A DNA stretch of 64,000 nucleotides from Shouchella clausii. Lineage in GTDB: Bacteria > Bacillota > Bacilli > Bacillales > Bacillaceae_D. A program made the translations under genes and the position numbers. How positions within the stretch are numbered: the stretch's first letter is position 1; the number at the start of each line of letters is the position of its first letter. This document shows, piece after piece, positions 1 to 8,133 of this stretch. The stretch lies in the NCBI RefSeq assembly GCF_001598215.1, contig NZ_BCXJ01000006.1, positions 124,001 through 188,000 of the forward strand. Reading direction: 5' to 3'. Under the pieces are notes generated by a model. The model did no database searches. It was given only the letters and a program-made list of their open reading frames with translations, and was not told the DNA's origin.

Positions 1-109
1 CCATTATTTCTGTAAGCTTTTGTTTCATTGTTTCTGGAAACGCATCTAAACGGTTTTTAGGCGCTGTCCCCCGAATATGGGTATCGGTAAAATATAAAAA
101 CGTGACCAT
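1..109 (-). CDS. metallophosphoesterase, N-terminal part (cut by window edge)
   Basis: Only the first 36 codons are inside the window; the gene continues beyond base 1. The start is an ATG at 109 preceded by AAAGGAG at 123-129. The N-terminus reads MVTFLYFTDTHIRG, a beta-strand followed by D-T-H, the DxH metal-binding motif that opens calcineurin-like phosphoesterases (a family that includes SbcD-like nucleases). It is downstream of recA on the same strand with about 200 bp between. The substrate cannot be inferred from this fragment. The family call rests on one motif, so it is moderate. Confidence 0.6.
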   Translation of the reverse strand, partial: MVTFLYFTDTHIRGTAPKNRLDAFPETMKQKLTEIM

Positions 110-307
110 TTTATCCCGTCGGCTCCTTTTGCAAGTGAAACTGCTTCTTAATCCTTATAAAAAAAGCCCCCTCAACGGTTGCAGCCACTGAAATCCCGTT
201 TTTTTCAAATACAGAGGAAAGAACATGGCGTAGGCCAGATCTTTCCTCCTCTTGTATGGGCGTCTATCAGCGGACTCTGTTCGGGAGCCTCGTAAATGTT
301 GTTCGCT

Positions 308-1360
308 TTATTTTAAATCTAAAGGCACATCTTCAAAAGCTTGTTCTTCAGCTGCCTCTTCCAGCTTCGCTTCCCCGTCGAGCCCGTGGTGGTCACGAAT
401 CAAACGCTCAATTTCAGCGGTAATTTCCGGGTTTTCTTTCAAGAATTGTTTTGAATTTTCGCGGCCTTGCCCGAGGCGGTCGCCTTTGTAAGAATACCAA
501 GCACCGCTTTTTTCGACAATATCGAGTTCCGACGCAATGTCAAGCATCGAACCTTCCCTGGAAATGCCTTCTCCGTACATAATGTCGACTTCCGCTAAAC
601 GGAAAGGCGGAGCTACTTTATTTTTGACGACTTTGATTTTGGTACGGTTGCCGACAATCTCATTCCCTTGCTTCAACGCCTCGGCACGGCGCACTTCCAA
701 GCGGACGGACGAGTAAAATTTAAGGGCGCGCCCCCCTGGCGTTGTTTCTGGATTGCCGAACATAACACCGACTTTTTCACGGATTTGGTTGATGAAAATC
801 GCAATCGTTTTCGACTTATTGATCGCTCCTGATAATTTCCGAAGCGCTTGTGACATTAAGCGTGCTTGCAAGCCAACATGCGAGTCGCCCATTTCCCCTT
901 CAATTTCCGCTTTTGGCACGAGCGCAGCTACACTATCAATGACAATAATATCAAGAGCACCACTGCGGACGAGCGCTTCAGCAATTTCAAGTGCCTGTTC
1001 GCCTGTATCAGGTTGGGACAGCAGGAGCTCATCGATATTAACGCCTAGTTTGCTCGCATAGACAGGATCAAGGGCATGCTCAGCATCTATAAAAGCTGCT
1101 TGGCCACCATTGCGCTGCACTTCAGCAATTGCATGGAGGGCAACGGTCGTTTTACCGGAAGATTCCGGGCCATATACTTCAATGACTCTTCCTTTTGGAT
1201 AGCCGCCTACACCAAGGGCAATATCAAGGGCAAGGGCGCCGCTCGAGACCGTCGATACGCGCTGTTCAGCCTGTTCACCTAGCTTCATGACAGAGCCTTT
1301 GCCAAATTGTTTTTCAATATGGCGTAAAGCCATGTCAAGCGCTTGTTTTCTATCACTCAT
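308..1360 (-). CDS. recA: RecA recombinase
   Basis: RecA is the ATP-dependent strand-exchange protein of homologous recombination and the co-protease that triggers LexA self-cleavage in the SOS response. The 350-residue product has the Walker A loop GPESSGKT at about residues 64-71, the usual central ATPase core and an acidic C-terminal tail. An in-frame ATG two codons upstream (1366) lies only 2 nt from the AAGGAG at 1369-1374, whereas the ATG at 1360 is 8 nt away and gives the family-standard MSDRKQ start, so I chose 1360. It has its own promoter and an SOS box upstream, and a terminator separates it from the helicase gene before it. Confidence 0.98.
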   Translation of the reverse strand: MSDRKQALDMALRHIEKQFGKGSVMKLGEQAEQRVSTVSSGALALDIALGVGGYPKGRVIEVYGPESSGKTTVALHAIAEVQRNGGQAAFIDAEHALDPVYASKLGVNIDELLLSQPDTGEQALEIAEALVRSGALDIIVIDSVAALVPKAEIEGEMGDSHVGLQARLMSQALRKLSGAINKSKTIAIFINQIREKVGVMFGNPETTPGGRALKFYSSVRLEVRRAEALKQGNEIVGNRTKIKVVKNKVAPPFRLAEVDIMYGEGISREGSMLDIASELDIVEKSGAWYSYKGDRLGQGRENSKQFLKENPEITAEIERLIRDHHGLDGEAKLEEAAEEQAFEDVPLDLK

Positions 1361-1439
1361 GTTCATCTCTCCTTGTCAATTCGCTCATTTCTATCGTTAT
1401 CCATGTAAGGGACAATGTTGTAAGTCTTCGCATGAGTCT

Positions 1440-1468
1440 ATCATAACGCGTTTTGCTTCGTTTGCCAA
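1440..1468 (-). promoter_or_regulatory. recA sigma-A promoter
   Basis: Read on the minus strand there is TTGGCA (1463-1468), a 17-nt spacer and TATGAT (1440-1445), a near-consensus vegetative promoter about 75 nt upstream of the recA start. It lies after the terminator of the preceding gene, so recA can be transcribed independently. Confidence 0.75.
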
Positions 1469-1477
1469 TAGTTTTTG

Positions 1478-1491
1478 CGAACATTTATTCG
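1478..1491 (-). promoter_or_regulatory. LexA (DinR) SOS box upstream of recA
   Basis: The minus strand reads CGAATAAATGTTCG, close to the Bacillus SOS operator CGAAC-N4-GTTCG with one half-site mismatch. It sits 9 nt upstream of the -35 hexamer of the recA promoter, as expected for LexA repression of recA in Bacillus. Operator function is inferred from position and similarity. Confidence 0.75.
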
Positions 1492-1510
1492 TCTTTTTTT
1501 ACGACAAATA

Positions 1511-1539
1511 GGAAAGACCGGGCGGAACCCGGCCTTTCC
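1511..1539 (-). terminator. terminator after the DEAD-box helicase gene
   Basis: A 12-bp stem (GGAAAGGCCGGG with CCCGGTCTTTCC on the minus strand, one G-U pair, 5-nt loop) lies between the helicase stop and the recA promoter. The T-tract behind it is short (TATTTG), so termination may be partial. Confidence 0.65.
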
Positions 1540-1596
1540 GACTGTAAATACTACGTGTTGTGGCCAAAGCAACCCAGCAAGCTTTGGTCAAGGAGT

Positions 1597-3210
1597 CTAT
1601 GAACGGCGTGAGCCTGCTGGCGTGCGCCGCTCCCGTTTCGGGCGAGGCTTAGCAGGTTCAAGATTGACGCGCGCTCCATTAATACGGGAATAGCGCAAGC
1701 CTTCATACACAAATGGCGCAGCCTCTTCTGGTACATCGACAAAGGAAAAGTTTTCAAAGATGTCGATGCGGCCAATCGATTTGACAGGAATGCCGACAAG
1801 GCGACCGATCTCTTCGCCAAGAATTTTAGGCGTTAAATTGACGTTTCGCCCAACATTGATGAAGAAGCGGACCATTCCTTTGGCACCGCCTGTGTCACCA
1901 AAGCTGTAGCCAGCATCTTCGGTTGCCGTCTCTGTCGAAAACTTTAATTTCAATAGCGCCGCAACCACTTGTTTAGGGTCTTGCTCAGCAAGAATTTCAT
2001 CTACAAGGGGCAAGAACAACTCCATTTCTTTGCCACCTTGCTCAATTGTATCCTCGATTAAGTTTTTCCAAGAGCTTTGCTGTTTTTCAACAACTTCTTC
2101 AATCGTCGGCACGCTCGCTGACGGAATGTGCATCTTGATTTCTTTTTCAATAGAACGGAGATGCTTCATCTCCCGTGGTGTCACCAACGTAATCGCTGCG
2201 CCTGTCCGGCCCGCTCGCCCTGTACGCCCAATCCGGTGCACATAGCTTTCAGGATCTTGTGGAATATCGTAGTTGATTACATGGCTGACATTTTCCACGT
2301 CGATGCCCCTGGCAGCTACGTCTGTAGCAATGAGGAACTCGATCGATGAGTCGCGGAATTTTTTCATGACCACATCACGCTGAGATTGTGTCAAGTCGCC
2401 ATGGAGACCATCAACAAGATAGCCCCTTGCTTGGAGCGCTTCTGTCAATTCAGCGACGCCTTTTTTCGTGCGGCAAAACAAAATGCCGAGCTCCACATCA
2501 TCGCTATCAATGATGCGGCAAAGGGAGTCAATTTTATTCCGCTCCAATACTTTATAATAAACTTGGTTGATCGAAGGCGCTGTCACCTCGCCCTTATTAA
2601 TCGTCACTGTTTTCGGATCGTTCATGTATTTTCGTGACAGCTTGCGGATCGCAGGCGGCATCGTGGCAGAAAACAACAACGTTTGTCGAACTTGATTGAC
2701 TTCCTTTAGAATCGCTTCGATGTCATCGACAAAGCCCATATCGAGCATTTCATCGGCTTCGTCAAGGACAACGGTATGGACCGAATTAAGCTTGAGCGTT
2801 CCACGCCGCAAATGGTCAAGCATCCGCCCTGGGGTACCAATCACTACTTGCACTCCTTGGCGCAACGCTTTGATTTGGTGGCCGATTGATTGCCCGCCGT
2901 AAATCGGCAACGTCCGAATCCGTTTATGAGCCGATAGCTTTTGCAGTTCTCCGGAAACTTGAATGGCCAATTCCCTTGTTGGCGTCAAAATTAACGCTTG
3001 AATGTAACGCTCTTCGGTCACTTTATCGACAACTGGTATCCCAAAAGCAGCTGTTTTTCCAGTACCTGTTTGCGCCTGGCCAATTACATCGCCACCTGTC
3101 AAAATAGCAGGAATCGCTTTTTCTTGGATAGGGGATGGTTCTTCAAACCCCATATCTTGGATTGCTTGTTTCACTTGGTCCGAAATATCAAAGTCTGTAA
3201 AATAGGTCAT
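1597..3210 (-). CDS. DEAD-box RNA helicase with C-terminal DbpA-type RNA-binding domain
   Basis: ATP-dependent RNA helicase of 537 residues, probably acting in ribosome assembly or mRNA turnover. Visible motifs in order: Q motif near 21-31, motif I AQTGTGKT at 46-53, DEAD at 150-153, SAT at 181-183, RGIDV at 301-305, HRIGRTGR at 325-332. Residues about 446-518 look like the RRM-fold DbpA/CsdA RNA-binding domain, and the last 25 residues are Arg/Lys-rich. The start overlaps the cinA stop in an ATGA arrangement, so the two genes are translationally coupled. In B. subtilis cinA and recA are direct neighbours, so its position here is unusual. It is closest to CshA/CsdA (deaD) proteins; I cannot say which paralogue. 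Confidence 0.93.
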   Translation of the reverse strand: MTYFTDFDISDQVKQAIQDMGFEEPSPIQEKAIPAILTGGDVIGQAQTGTGKTAAFGIPVVDKVTEERYIQALILTPTRELAIQVSGELQKLSAHKRIRTLPIYGGQSIGHQIKALRQGVQVVIGTPGRMLDHLRRGTLKLNSVHTVVLDEADEMLDMGFVDDIEAILKEVNQVRQTLLFSATMPPAIRKLSRKYMNDPKTVTINKGEVTAPSINQVYYKVLERNKIDSLCRIIDSDDVELGILFCRTKKGVAELTEALQARGYLVDGLHGDLTQSQRDVVMKKFRDSSIEFLIATDVAARGIDVENVSHVINYDIPQDPESYVHRIGRTGRAGRTGAAITLVTPREMKHLRSIEKEIKMHIPSASVPTIEEVVEKQQSSWKNLIEDTIEQGGKEMELFLPLVDEILAEQDPKQVVAALLKLKFSTETATEDAGYSFGDTGGAKGMVRFFINVGRNVNLTPKILGEEIGRLVGIPVKSIGRIDIFENFSFVDVPEEAAPFVYEGLRYSRINGARVNLEPAKPRPKRERRTPAGSRRS

Positions 3211-4460
3211 TTACTACCATTGCTCCTTTTCAATTCTTCCAGTAAATAAAAATAGCCAAATTTCACCGCCCGCATTCGTACGGCATTGCGTCCTCCGGAT
3301 AAAGACAGCGTGTATACGCGCTCTTTCCCTCCTGGCAAAAGAAGCGCCAGAAAAACGGTGCCCGCTTCGTGGCCCTCTTGCCCCCCAGGGCCAGCCACTC
3401 CTGTAAAAGAGATGGCAATATCAGAACCGCAACGTGTTTTGACGCCACGTGCCATTTCCAACGCACATGCTTCGCTGATGGCGCCGTCGCTAGCAAGGGT
3501 GGCGCTTGAAACATGAAGCAATTGCTGCTTCAGTTCATTGGAGTAAGCAGTCACGCTCCCTTTTAGCACGTCCGATGCGCCAGCGAACGCAGCCAATTCG
3601 CTTGAGAAAAGCCCGGCAGTCACGCTTTCGGCACTGGCAATTGTCAAGCCGCTCGCCTGCAAACGCAAAAACGTTTCCTTGACCAGCGTCGTTTCGTTGT
3701 AGCCGTACAAATATGAACCGACCCGTTTCCGAATCAATGCTTCCGTTTCATCAAGCAAACGGGCAGCTTCATTTTTATCTGCATGCTTTACAGTCAAGCG
3801 CAGTTTCACTTCCCCATCACCAGCCAATGGAGCGATTGTTGGGTTCGTTTGCGTCGCAATCAAGTCCAAAAGGTCTGTTTCTAATTGTGATTCCCCAATT
3901 CCAAAAAAATGAAGCACACGGGAAGTGATTTCTGTATGTTCAGTTGCACCTAACAGTTTAGGCAAAAGCTCGTTGACGAACATTGGCTTCATTTCGCTCG
4001 GTGGCCCAGGCAAAAGCGCCAATTTTTTCCCGTTTTCAAGCTGGCATAGCATTCCCGGAGCCATGCCATGACGGTTTGCAAGGACGGTGCAGCCTTCAAT
4101 CACATAGGCTTGCTTTTTGTTGTTAGGCGTCATGACACGGTTGTGGCGCTTAAAATAATGTTCAATTTCATGAAGAGCGGCTTCATCGTATACAAGCCTT
4201 TTCCCACAAAACGCCGCGACCGTTTCTTTCGTCAAATCATCCTTTGTCGGGCCAAGCCCGCCCGTTAAGATGACGAGATCGGCACGCTCGTGCGCTTCTT
4301 GAAGTGCCTTTTTTAGCCTGTCCGCGTTATCTCCCACAACTGTGTGCCGGTACACGTCGACACCAATGCTTGCTAGCTGTTTAGAAATAAACTGGCCATT
4401 TGTATTGGCGATCTGGCCAAGAAGCAGCTCTGAGCCAACGGCAATTATTTCTGCATTCAA
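3207..4460 (-). CDS. cinA: CinA, competence/damage-inducible protein (nicotinamide nucleotide amidase family)
   Basis: Protein of 417 residues with an N-terminal MoaB/MogA-like domain (TGGLGPTKDD near residue 66) and a C-terminal CinA domain containing the S-A-E-S segment (near 278). The C-terminal domain is associated with nicotinamide mononucleotide deamidation and the N-terminal one with ADP-ribose pyrophosphatase activity in characterised relatives. In B. subtilis cinA is induced in competence next to recA. The start is TTG with GGGAG 8 nt upstream. It follows pgsA by 13 bp and overlaps the helicase gene by 4 nt. Confidence 0.95.
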   Translation of the reverse strand: MNAEIIAVGSELLLGQIANTNGQFISKQLASIGVDVYRHTVVGDNADRLKKALQEAHERADLVILTGGLGPTKDDLTKETVAAFCGKRLVYDEAALHEIEHYFKRHNRVMTPNNKKQAYVIEGCTVLANRHGMAPGMLCQLENGKKLALLPGPPSEMKPMFVNELLPKLLGATEHTEITSRVLHFFGIGESQLETDLLDLIATQTNPTIAPLAGDGEVKLRLTVKHADKNEAARLLDETEALIRKRVGSYLYGYNETTLVKETFLRLQASGLTIASAESVTAGLFSSELAAFAGASDVLKGSVTAYSNELKQQLLHVSSATLASDGAISEACALEMARGVKTRCGSDIAISFTGVAGPGGQEGHEAGTVFLALLLPGGKERVYTLSLSGGRNAVRMRAVKFGYFYLLEELKRSNGSK

Positions 4461-4473
4461 TCCATCCTCTCCC

Positions 4474-5052
4474 TTACATCGATTTTAGAATGACGTGTTT
4501 GTTTTTCACAAAATATTCGATTCCAGACCAGATCGTTAACAGAGCCGCGATCCACAGCATTATGGAAGCAAATGGAAATGAAAGAGCTGAAAAAGGGATA
4601 TTATGTAAAAGACTAGCAATAATAGCGATAATCTGGGTGAGCGTTTTCCATTTGCCCAGTTTGCTCGCCGCTATAACATCGCCTTCTGCTGCAGCAACTA
4701 AGCGAATGCCCGTTACCGCAAACTCACGACTAATAATGATAATGGCAATCCAAGCTGGCACGAGCTGCGCTTCCACTAACCCAATTAGGGCAGCGGTCAC
4801 AAGGAGCTTGTCGGCCAAAGGATCGAGAAATTTGCCGAAGCTAGTGACAAGGTCAAGCTTCCGTGCATAGTAGCCGTCTAGCCAATCCGTGGCAGAGGCA
4901 ACGATAAAAATCGCTGTGGCCACAAGCATGCTGTATGTAATAGGCTGTTGAAACCACTCCGTTTCACCGAGTGGCCAATCGACAAGCAAAAACAGCATAA
5001 ATGCCGGAATTAAACAAATCCGCGCTACGGTGATTTTATTTGCTAAATTCAA
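4474..5052 (-). CDS. pgsA: CDP-diacylglycerol-glycerol-3-phosphate 3-phosphatidyltransferase
   Basis: Membrane enzyme making phosphatidylglycerol phosphate, the committed step to phosphatidylglycerol. It carries the CDP-alcohol phosphotransferase signature D-G-x2-A-R-x8-G-x3-D-x3-D, visible as DGYYARK followed by GKFLDPLADK, and several hydrophobic helices. The open frame extends upstream to 5106, but alignment with B. subtilis PgsA (MFNLPNKITLARI) places the start at the TTG at 5052 behind a GGGA-rich ribosome site, giving 192 residues, the family length. It has its own promoter after the rodZ terminator and probably begins the pgsA-cinA-helicase transcript. Confidence 0.95.
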   Translation of the reverse strand: MNLANKITVARICLIPAFMLFLLVDWPLGETEWFQQPITYSMLVATAIFIVASATDWLDGYYARKLDLVTSFGKFLDPLADKLLVTAALIGLVEAQLVPAWIAIIIISREFAVTGIRLVAAAEGDVIAASKLGKWKTLTQIIAIIASLLHNIPFSALSFPFASIMLWIAALLTIWSGIEYFVKNKHVILKSM

Positions 5053-5112
5053 AAGCTTCCCGTCCCTTCCTTTTTGCCAGTTTGCATGAAACCAGTCTGG
5101 ACTCACTTTTTT

Positions 5113-5141
5113 ATTGTACCATAGTTGGCACCGTACTGAAA
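5113..5141 (-). promoter_or_regulatory. candidate pgsA promoter (extended -10)
   Basis: On the minus strand TTTCAG (5136-5141), 17 nt and TACAAT (5113-5118), with TG one base before the -10. The weak -35 is offset by the extended -10. It lies directly after the rodZ terminator. Confidence 0.5.
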
Positions 5142-5173
5142 AAAACAGCGCTTAATCAAAGACAACAACAACG

Positions 5174-5199
5174 AAAAAGTCCCCGGAACTAAGCCGGGA
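5174..5199 (-). terminator. terminator after rodZ
   Basis: On the minus strand TCCCGG-loop-CCGGGGA followed by CTTTTTCG, 8 nt after the rodZ stop codon. A GC-rich stem and T-run typical of an intrinsic terminator. Confidence 0.75.
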
Positions 5200-5207
5200 A
5201 CGATTGG

Positions 5208-6116
5208 TTATTCTTGTTCTTCAACGGTAATGGTCACATATTGGTGATCCGTTTCCAAGAGTTCGACTTCAATGCCGTTCACTTCCACCCTTTCAACTCC
5301 ATAACCGTTGCCGATATTAAGCTCAAGGGCATCAAGACCGCTCACGTCTGGCTCAAAGTCATCTTTGTAGTCTCCGCCGTTTTCTTCAATTGCCTGCCCA
5401 TCGCGGTCACGGACTTGCACATAGGAGCCTTCTCCCATTTCCATTTTGAGCGTTTCAATTGCCTCCACGTTTGAAAGGATATAAGTGGAGACGTTGCCAG
5501 ATGTCTCTTCTAATGAAAGTTCAGGCTCTGCATCTGTTTGCTCTTCTTCCGTTCCGCTTTCCTCGTCAGCTGCTTCGTCTTCGCCAGCTTCGTCTTTGTC
5601 AGCTGCTCCTTCGCCTTCCTCTTCATCGCCAGCATTCTCAGGCGGATCATACGTATCTGTTTGCCCGACTTCTTGCTCATTCTGAACTTCGCCTCCGCTG
5701 TCACGGCCGCTCACGTTCCAAATAAGAACGACGACGAGCACGACAGCAGCAATGAGTAGAATCGGTACTAAAATGGAAGCCAGCGATTTCCCACGCCCTT
5801 TTCCTGGCCTTGAAGGCGTTGTACGTGCGCTTGTTTTTACCCGTTCAGAGCGTGAAGGCAAATCAACTGCTTCCGTTTGCGGATTGGGCAGTTCGTTTTT
5901 ATACGTTTCCAGCACTTCATCGGCATCAAGGCCAATCGCTTCTGCATACGTCTTGACAAATGCCCGCGCATAAAAAATGCCCGGGAGCGTATCAAAATTG
6001 CCCTCTTCAATCGCTGCCAAATAACGTTTTTGAATTTTGGTCGTACGCTGCAGATCATCAAGCGTGATCTGTTTTTCCTCACGCGTCTCTTTTAAGTAAT
6101 TCCCTAATTCTGACAT
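5208..6116 (-). CDS. rodZ: RodZ/YmfM-like cell-shape protein
   Basis: Bitopic membrane protein of about 302 residues that links MreB-type filaments to the cell-wall elongation machinery. Residues 1-70 form a Cro/C1-type helix-turn-helix (LGNYLKETRE start), a basic stretch follows, then one transmembrane helix at about 112-133 and a C-terminal beta-domain (about 206-302). Between them, residues about 138-205 form a strikingly acidic, low-complexity linker rich in Glu, Asp, Ala and Gly that would face outside. The ATG at 6116 is chosen over a GTG two codons upstream because AGGTG lies at suitable distance. It is followed by a terminator; ymfK is 21 bp upstream. Confidence 0.9.
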   Translation of the reverse strand: MSELGNYLKETREEKQITLDDLQRTTKIQKRYLAAIEEGNFDTLPGIFYARAFVKTYAEAIGLDADEVLETYKNELPNPQTEAVDLPSRSERVKTSARTTPSRPGKGRGKSLASILVPILLIAAVVLVVVLIWNVSGRDSGGEVQNEQEVGQTDTYDPPENAGDEEEGEGAADKDEAGEDEAADEESGTEEEQTDAEPELSLEETSGNVSTYILSNVEAIETLKMEMGEGSYVQVRDRDGQAIEENGGDYKDDFEPDVSGLDALELNIGNGYGVERVEVNGIEVELLETDHQYVTITVEEQE

Positions 6117-6137
6117 GGTCACACCTACCTACAAACT

Positions 6138-6905
6138 TTAGCTTATGTCAAATGAAGAAAAGCCTGGCTCGACGACGTCATACGTAATTTGCTCACTATC
6201 GTCATTGCGCAATTCAATAATGCAGTCAAAGTCTTCAAGCTCGTACTCCGACTCACGGATAAAAATGTCAGGGTGTTCAACCACTTTTACCGCAGGAAGC
6301 CGCATGATGTCGTCAACAAGCATACGGTGCTTTTCAGTGGCCCTCATCGTTGACACAATGCCGTCAATAATAAAAATGTTGTCCCCATCCATTTCATCTT
6401 CAGCCAACTGGCTCCGCACAGTCTGCCTAAGAAGCGTCGAAGAAATAAAGCTCCAGCGCTTGTTCGCACAGACGCTTGCTGCTACTACCGATTCGGTTTT
6501 GCCGACTCTCGGCATGCCGCGAATGCCGATTAAATAATGGCCTTCTTTTTTCATTAATTCAGCCATAAAATCAACTAATAGCCCTAGCTCTCTGCGAATA
6601 AACTTAAATGTTTTTTTCTCCGTGGCATTTCGCTCGATATAGCGACCATGACGAATCGCCAATCGGTCTCTAACTCGGGGCTCGCGGAACTTTGTAACTG
6701 TTACGTTGCCAATTGTATGTAAGATGGCTTTAAACCTTTTTACGCTGTCATCGTCAGAAGTGCGCAAAAGCATGCCTCTTCTCGTGTCGTCAATGCCGTT
6801 AATTGTGACAATATTAATGGACAGCATGCCAAGAAGAGAAGAAATATCCCCGAGAATCCCCGGGCGGTTTTCGTGGAGCTGGTACTCAAAATACCATTCT
6901 TTCAC
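6138..6905 (-). CDS. ymfK: YmfK, DUF3388 protein with P-loop
   Basis: Protein of 255 residues, conserved in Bacillaceae at this locus; function unknown to me. The N-terminal 75 residues resemble an ACT-like ligand-binding fold (ENRPGILGDISSLL), and a Walker A-like loop GMPRVGKT is at 130-137, followed by a possible Walker B (NIFIIDG). This suggests a nucleotide-binding regulator with a small-molecule sensing domain, but that is inference. The start is GTG with a GAAAGGAAG ribosome site. It lies between ymfJ and rodZ; a strong terminator precedes it, so it probably starts a ymfK-rodZ unit, though I found no convincing promoter at 6906-7055. Confidence 0.88.
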   Translation of the reverse strand: MKEWYFEYQLHENRPGILGDISSLLGMLSINIVTINGIDDTRRGMLLRTSDDDSVKRFKAILHTIGNVTVTKFREPRVRDRLAIRHGRYIERNATEKKTFKFIRRELGLLVDFMAELMKKEGHYLIGIRGMPRVGKTESVVAASVCANKRWSFISSTLLRQTVRSQLAEDEMDGDNIFIIDGIVSTMRATEKHRMLVDDIMRLPAVKVVEHPDIFIRESEYELEDFDCIIELRNDDSEQITYDVVEPGFSSFDIS

Positions 6906-7055
6906 CGCGGCACTTCCTTTCTTAAGTGTGAAAAATGGACCAAATCAGCTATTCTTCTTGGGTCTATGATATAGGATACACTACTAAAAGGAAAGTATTT
7001 TCCTATGTAAAATTGCAAATTTCCGCAAATCGCCAAACAAACCGCCGTTTTTTGT

Positions 7056-7091
7056 AAAAAAACTGCCTGTTCACATATCGCGAACAGGCAG
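7056..7091 (-). terminator. strong terminator after ymfJ
   Basis: A perfect 10-bp stem (CTGCCTGTTC/GAACAGGCAG, 9-nt loop) followed on the minus strand by seven T residues, 8 nt beyond the ymfJ stop. Confidence 0.9.
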
Positions 7092-7098
7092 GGGCGCC

Positions 7099-7347
7099 TT
7101 ACTGTTGTTCTACCAATTTTACCATCATATTAGCGATAGCATGCTGTTCTTTCTCATCAGCGACTTTCCAAAGGTCGGCAAGAACACGCTCTTGTTCGTT
7201 TTTCGGCTCAACTTGCCCAGCCAAATATTCGCCAACTTGGTAAGCAAGGTCACTTACGACATGTTCATTCATGCCCTCTTTTTTTGCTTGGTCAAGACGC
7301 CCTCCTAAAAAATCTTTCCATTGTTCCCAGTTGTCAAGTACTGACAT
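7099..7347 (-). CDS. ymfJ: YmfJ, DUF3243 small protein
   Basis: Small soluble protein of 82 residues (MSVLDNWEQWKDFLGGRLDQ...), mostly helical with many charged residues and ending EQQ. It matches the conserved Bacillaceae DUF3243/YmfJ family in sequence style, length and position between ymfI and ymfK. No catalytic motif is visible and its biochemical role is not known to me. The ribosome site TAAAGGAGG is a few bases upstream of the ATG. It is the last gene before a strong terminator, so it probably ends the ymfF-ymfH-ymfI-ymfJ transcript. Confidence 0.88.
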   Translation of the reverse strand: MSVLDNWEQWKDFLGGRLDQAKKEGMNEHVVSDLAYQVGEYLAGQVEPKNEQERVLADLWKVADEKEQHAIANMMVKLVEQQ

Positions 7348-7419
7348 GTGAATCCCTCCTTTAGAATTTAAAAAGATTCACACTTAGTATGCCGGATTCA
7401 CTTGCCTTTATGCGCTGAC

Positions 7420-8133
7420 TTAACAGTACCAGCCGCCATTGACAGAAAGAATTTGCCCATGTATGTAAGACGCTTTATCGCTAGCCAAAAAGGCAATCGC
7501 CTCTGCGACTTCCTCAGCTGTCCCAAGCCTACCGTACGGAATGTCTTCAGCAAGCAGACGAAGATCAGCCTCGCTGTAGCCTCTAAGCATGTTTGTATCG
7601 ATCGCTCCAGGAGCAACCGCATTAATGCGTATGCCGCTCATGGCCGTTTCTTTTGCCATGCTTTTAACAAACCCATTTAAACCGCTTTTTGCTGCAGCAT
7701 AGATGCTTTCCATGCTTGCTCCTGTGAGCCCCCAAATGGATGATGTGAGCACGATCACGCCATCGCGTTTTCTAAGCATTTCCGGCAAAAAGGACCGTAC
7801 TAGTTTGATCGGGCTAAGCAAATGCACATGCATTTGTGCCTCAAGCATATCGTCGCCAACGTCTTGCAAGAGCGCAGGTGCAGCGGTGCCAGCACAATCG
7901 ACAAACACATCAGGCACGGCAGGTAGTTGCTTTGCAAGTGCGGCAGCACCGTCCGCTCTAGACAAATCGGCTTTGATGGCAACGCAAGGACAAGGAACGG
8001 CTGCCGCTAAGGCGTTGGCTGCCTCGATGTTTTCCGAGTAGTGGATATAAAGCTCAGACGCCTCTTGTGCAAAGACCGCTGCCGTTGCTTGCCCGATTCC
8101 TCCAGTTGCCCCTGTTATTAAAATGCGCTTCAT
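7420..8133 (-). CDS. ymfI: YmfI, short-chain dehydrogenase/reductase (FabG-like)
   Basis: NAD(P)-dependent oxidoreductase of 237 residues. The Rossmann glycine motif TGATGGIG is at 7-14, the structural N-A-G segment is altered to C-A-G (near 80), the catalytic Ser is in LTSSIWG, and the Y-x3-K pair is in YAAAKSG. It most resembles 3-oxoacyl-ACP reductases, but the substrate is unknown. The start overlaps the ymfH stop by 4 nt (ATGA), giving translational coupling with the peptidase pair; YmfI-YmfF-YmfH clusters occur widely in Bacillaceae. Confidence 0.92.
   Translation of the reverse strand: MKRILITGATGGIGQATAAVFAQEASELYIHYSENIEAANALAAAVPCPCVAIKADLSRADGAAALAKQLPAVPDVFVDCAGTAAPALLQDVGDDMLEAQMHVHLLSPIKLVRSFLPEMLRKRDGVIVLTSSIWGLTGASMESIYAAAKSGLNGFVKSMAKETAMSGIRINAVAPGAIDTNMLRGYSEADLRLLAEDIPYGRLGTAEEVAEAIAFLASDKASYIHGQILSVNGGWYC

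Noticed and set aside
110-307. Small gene between recA and the metallophosphoesterase, suggested by GAGGAGG near 244-250
   Set aside because: The nearest ATG is about 18 nt from that site and opens only 23 codons; no conserved feature or clean terminator could be supported.
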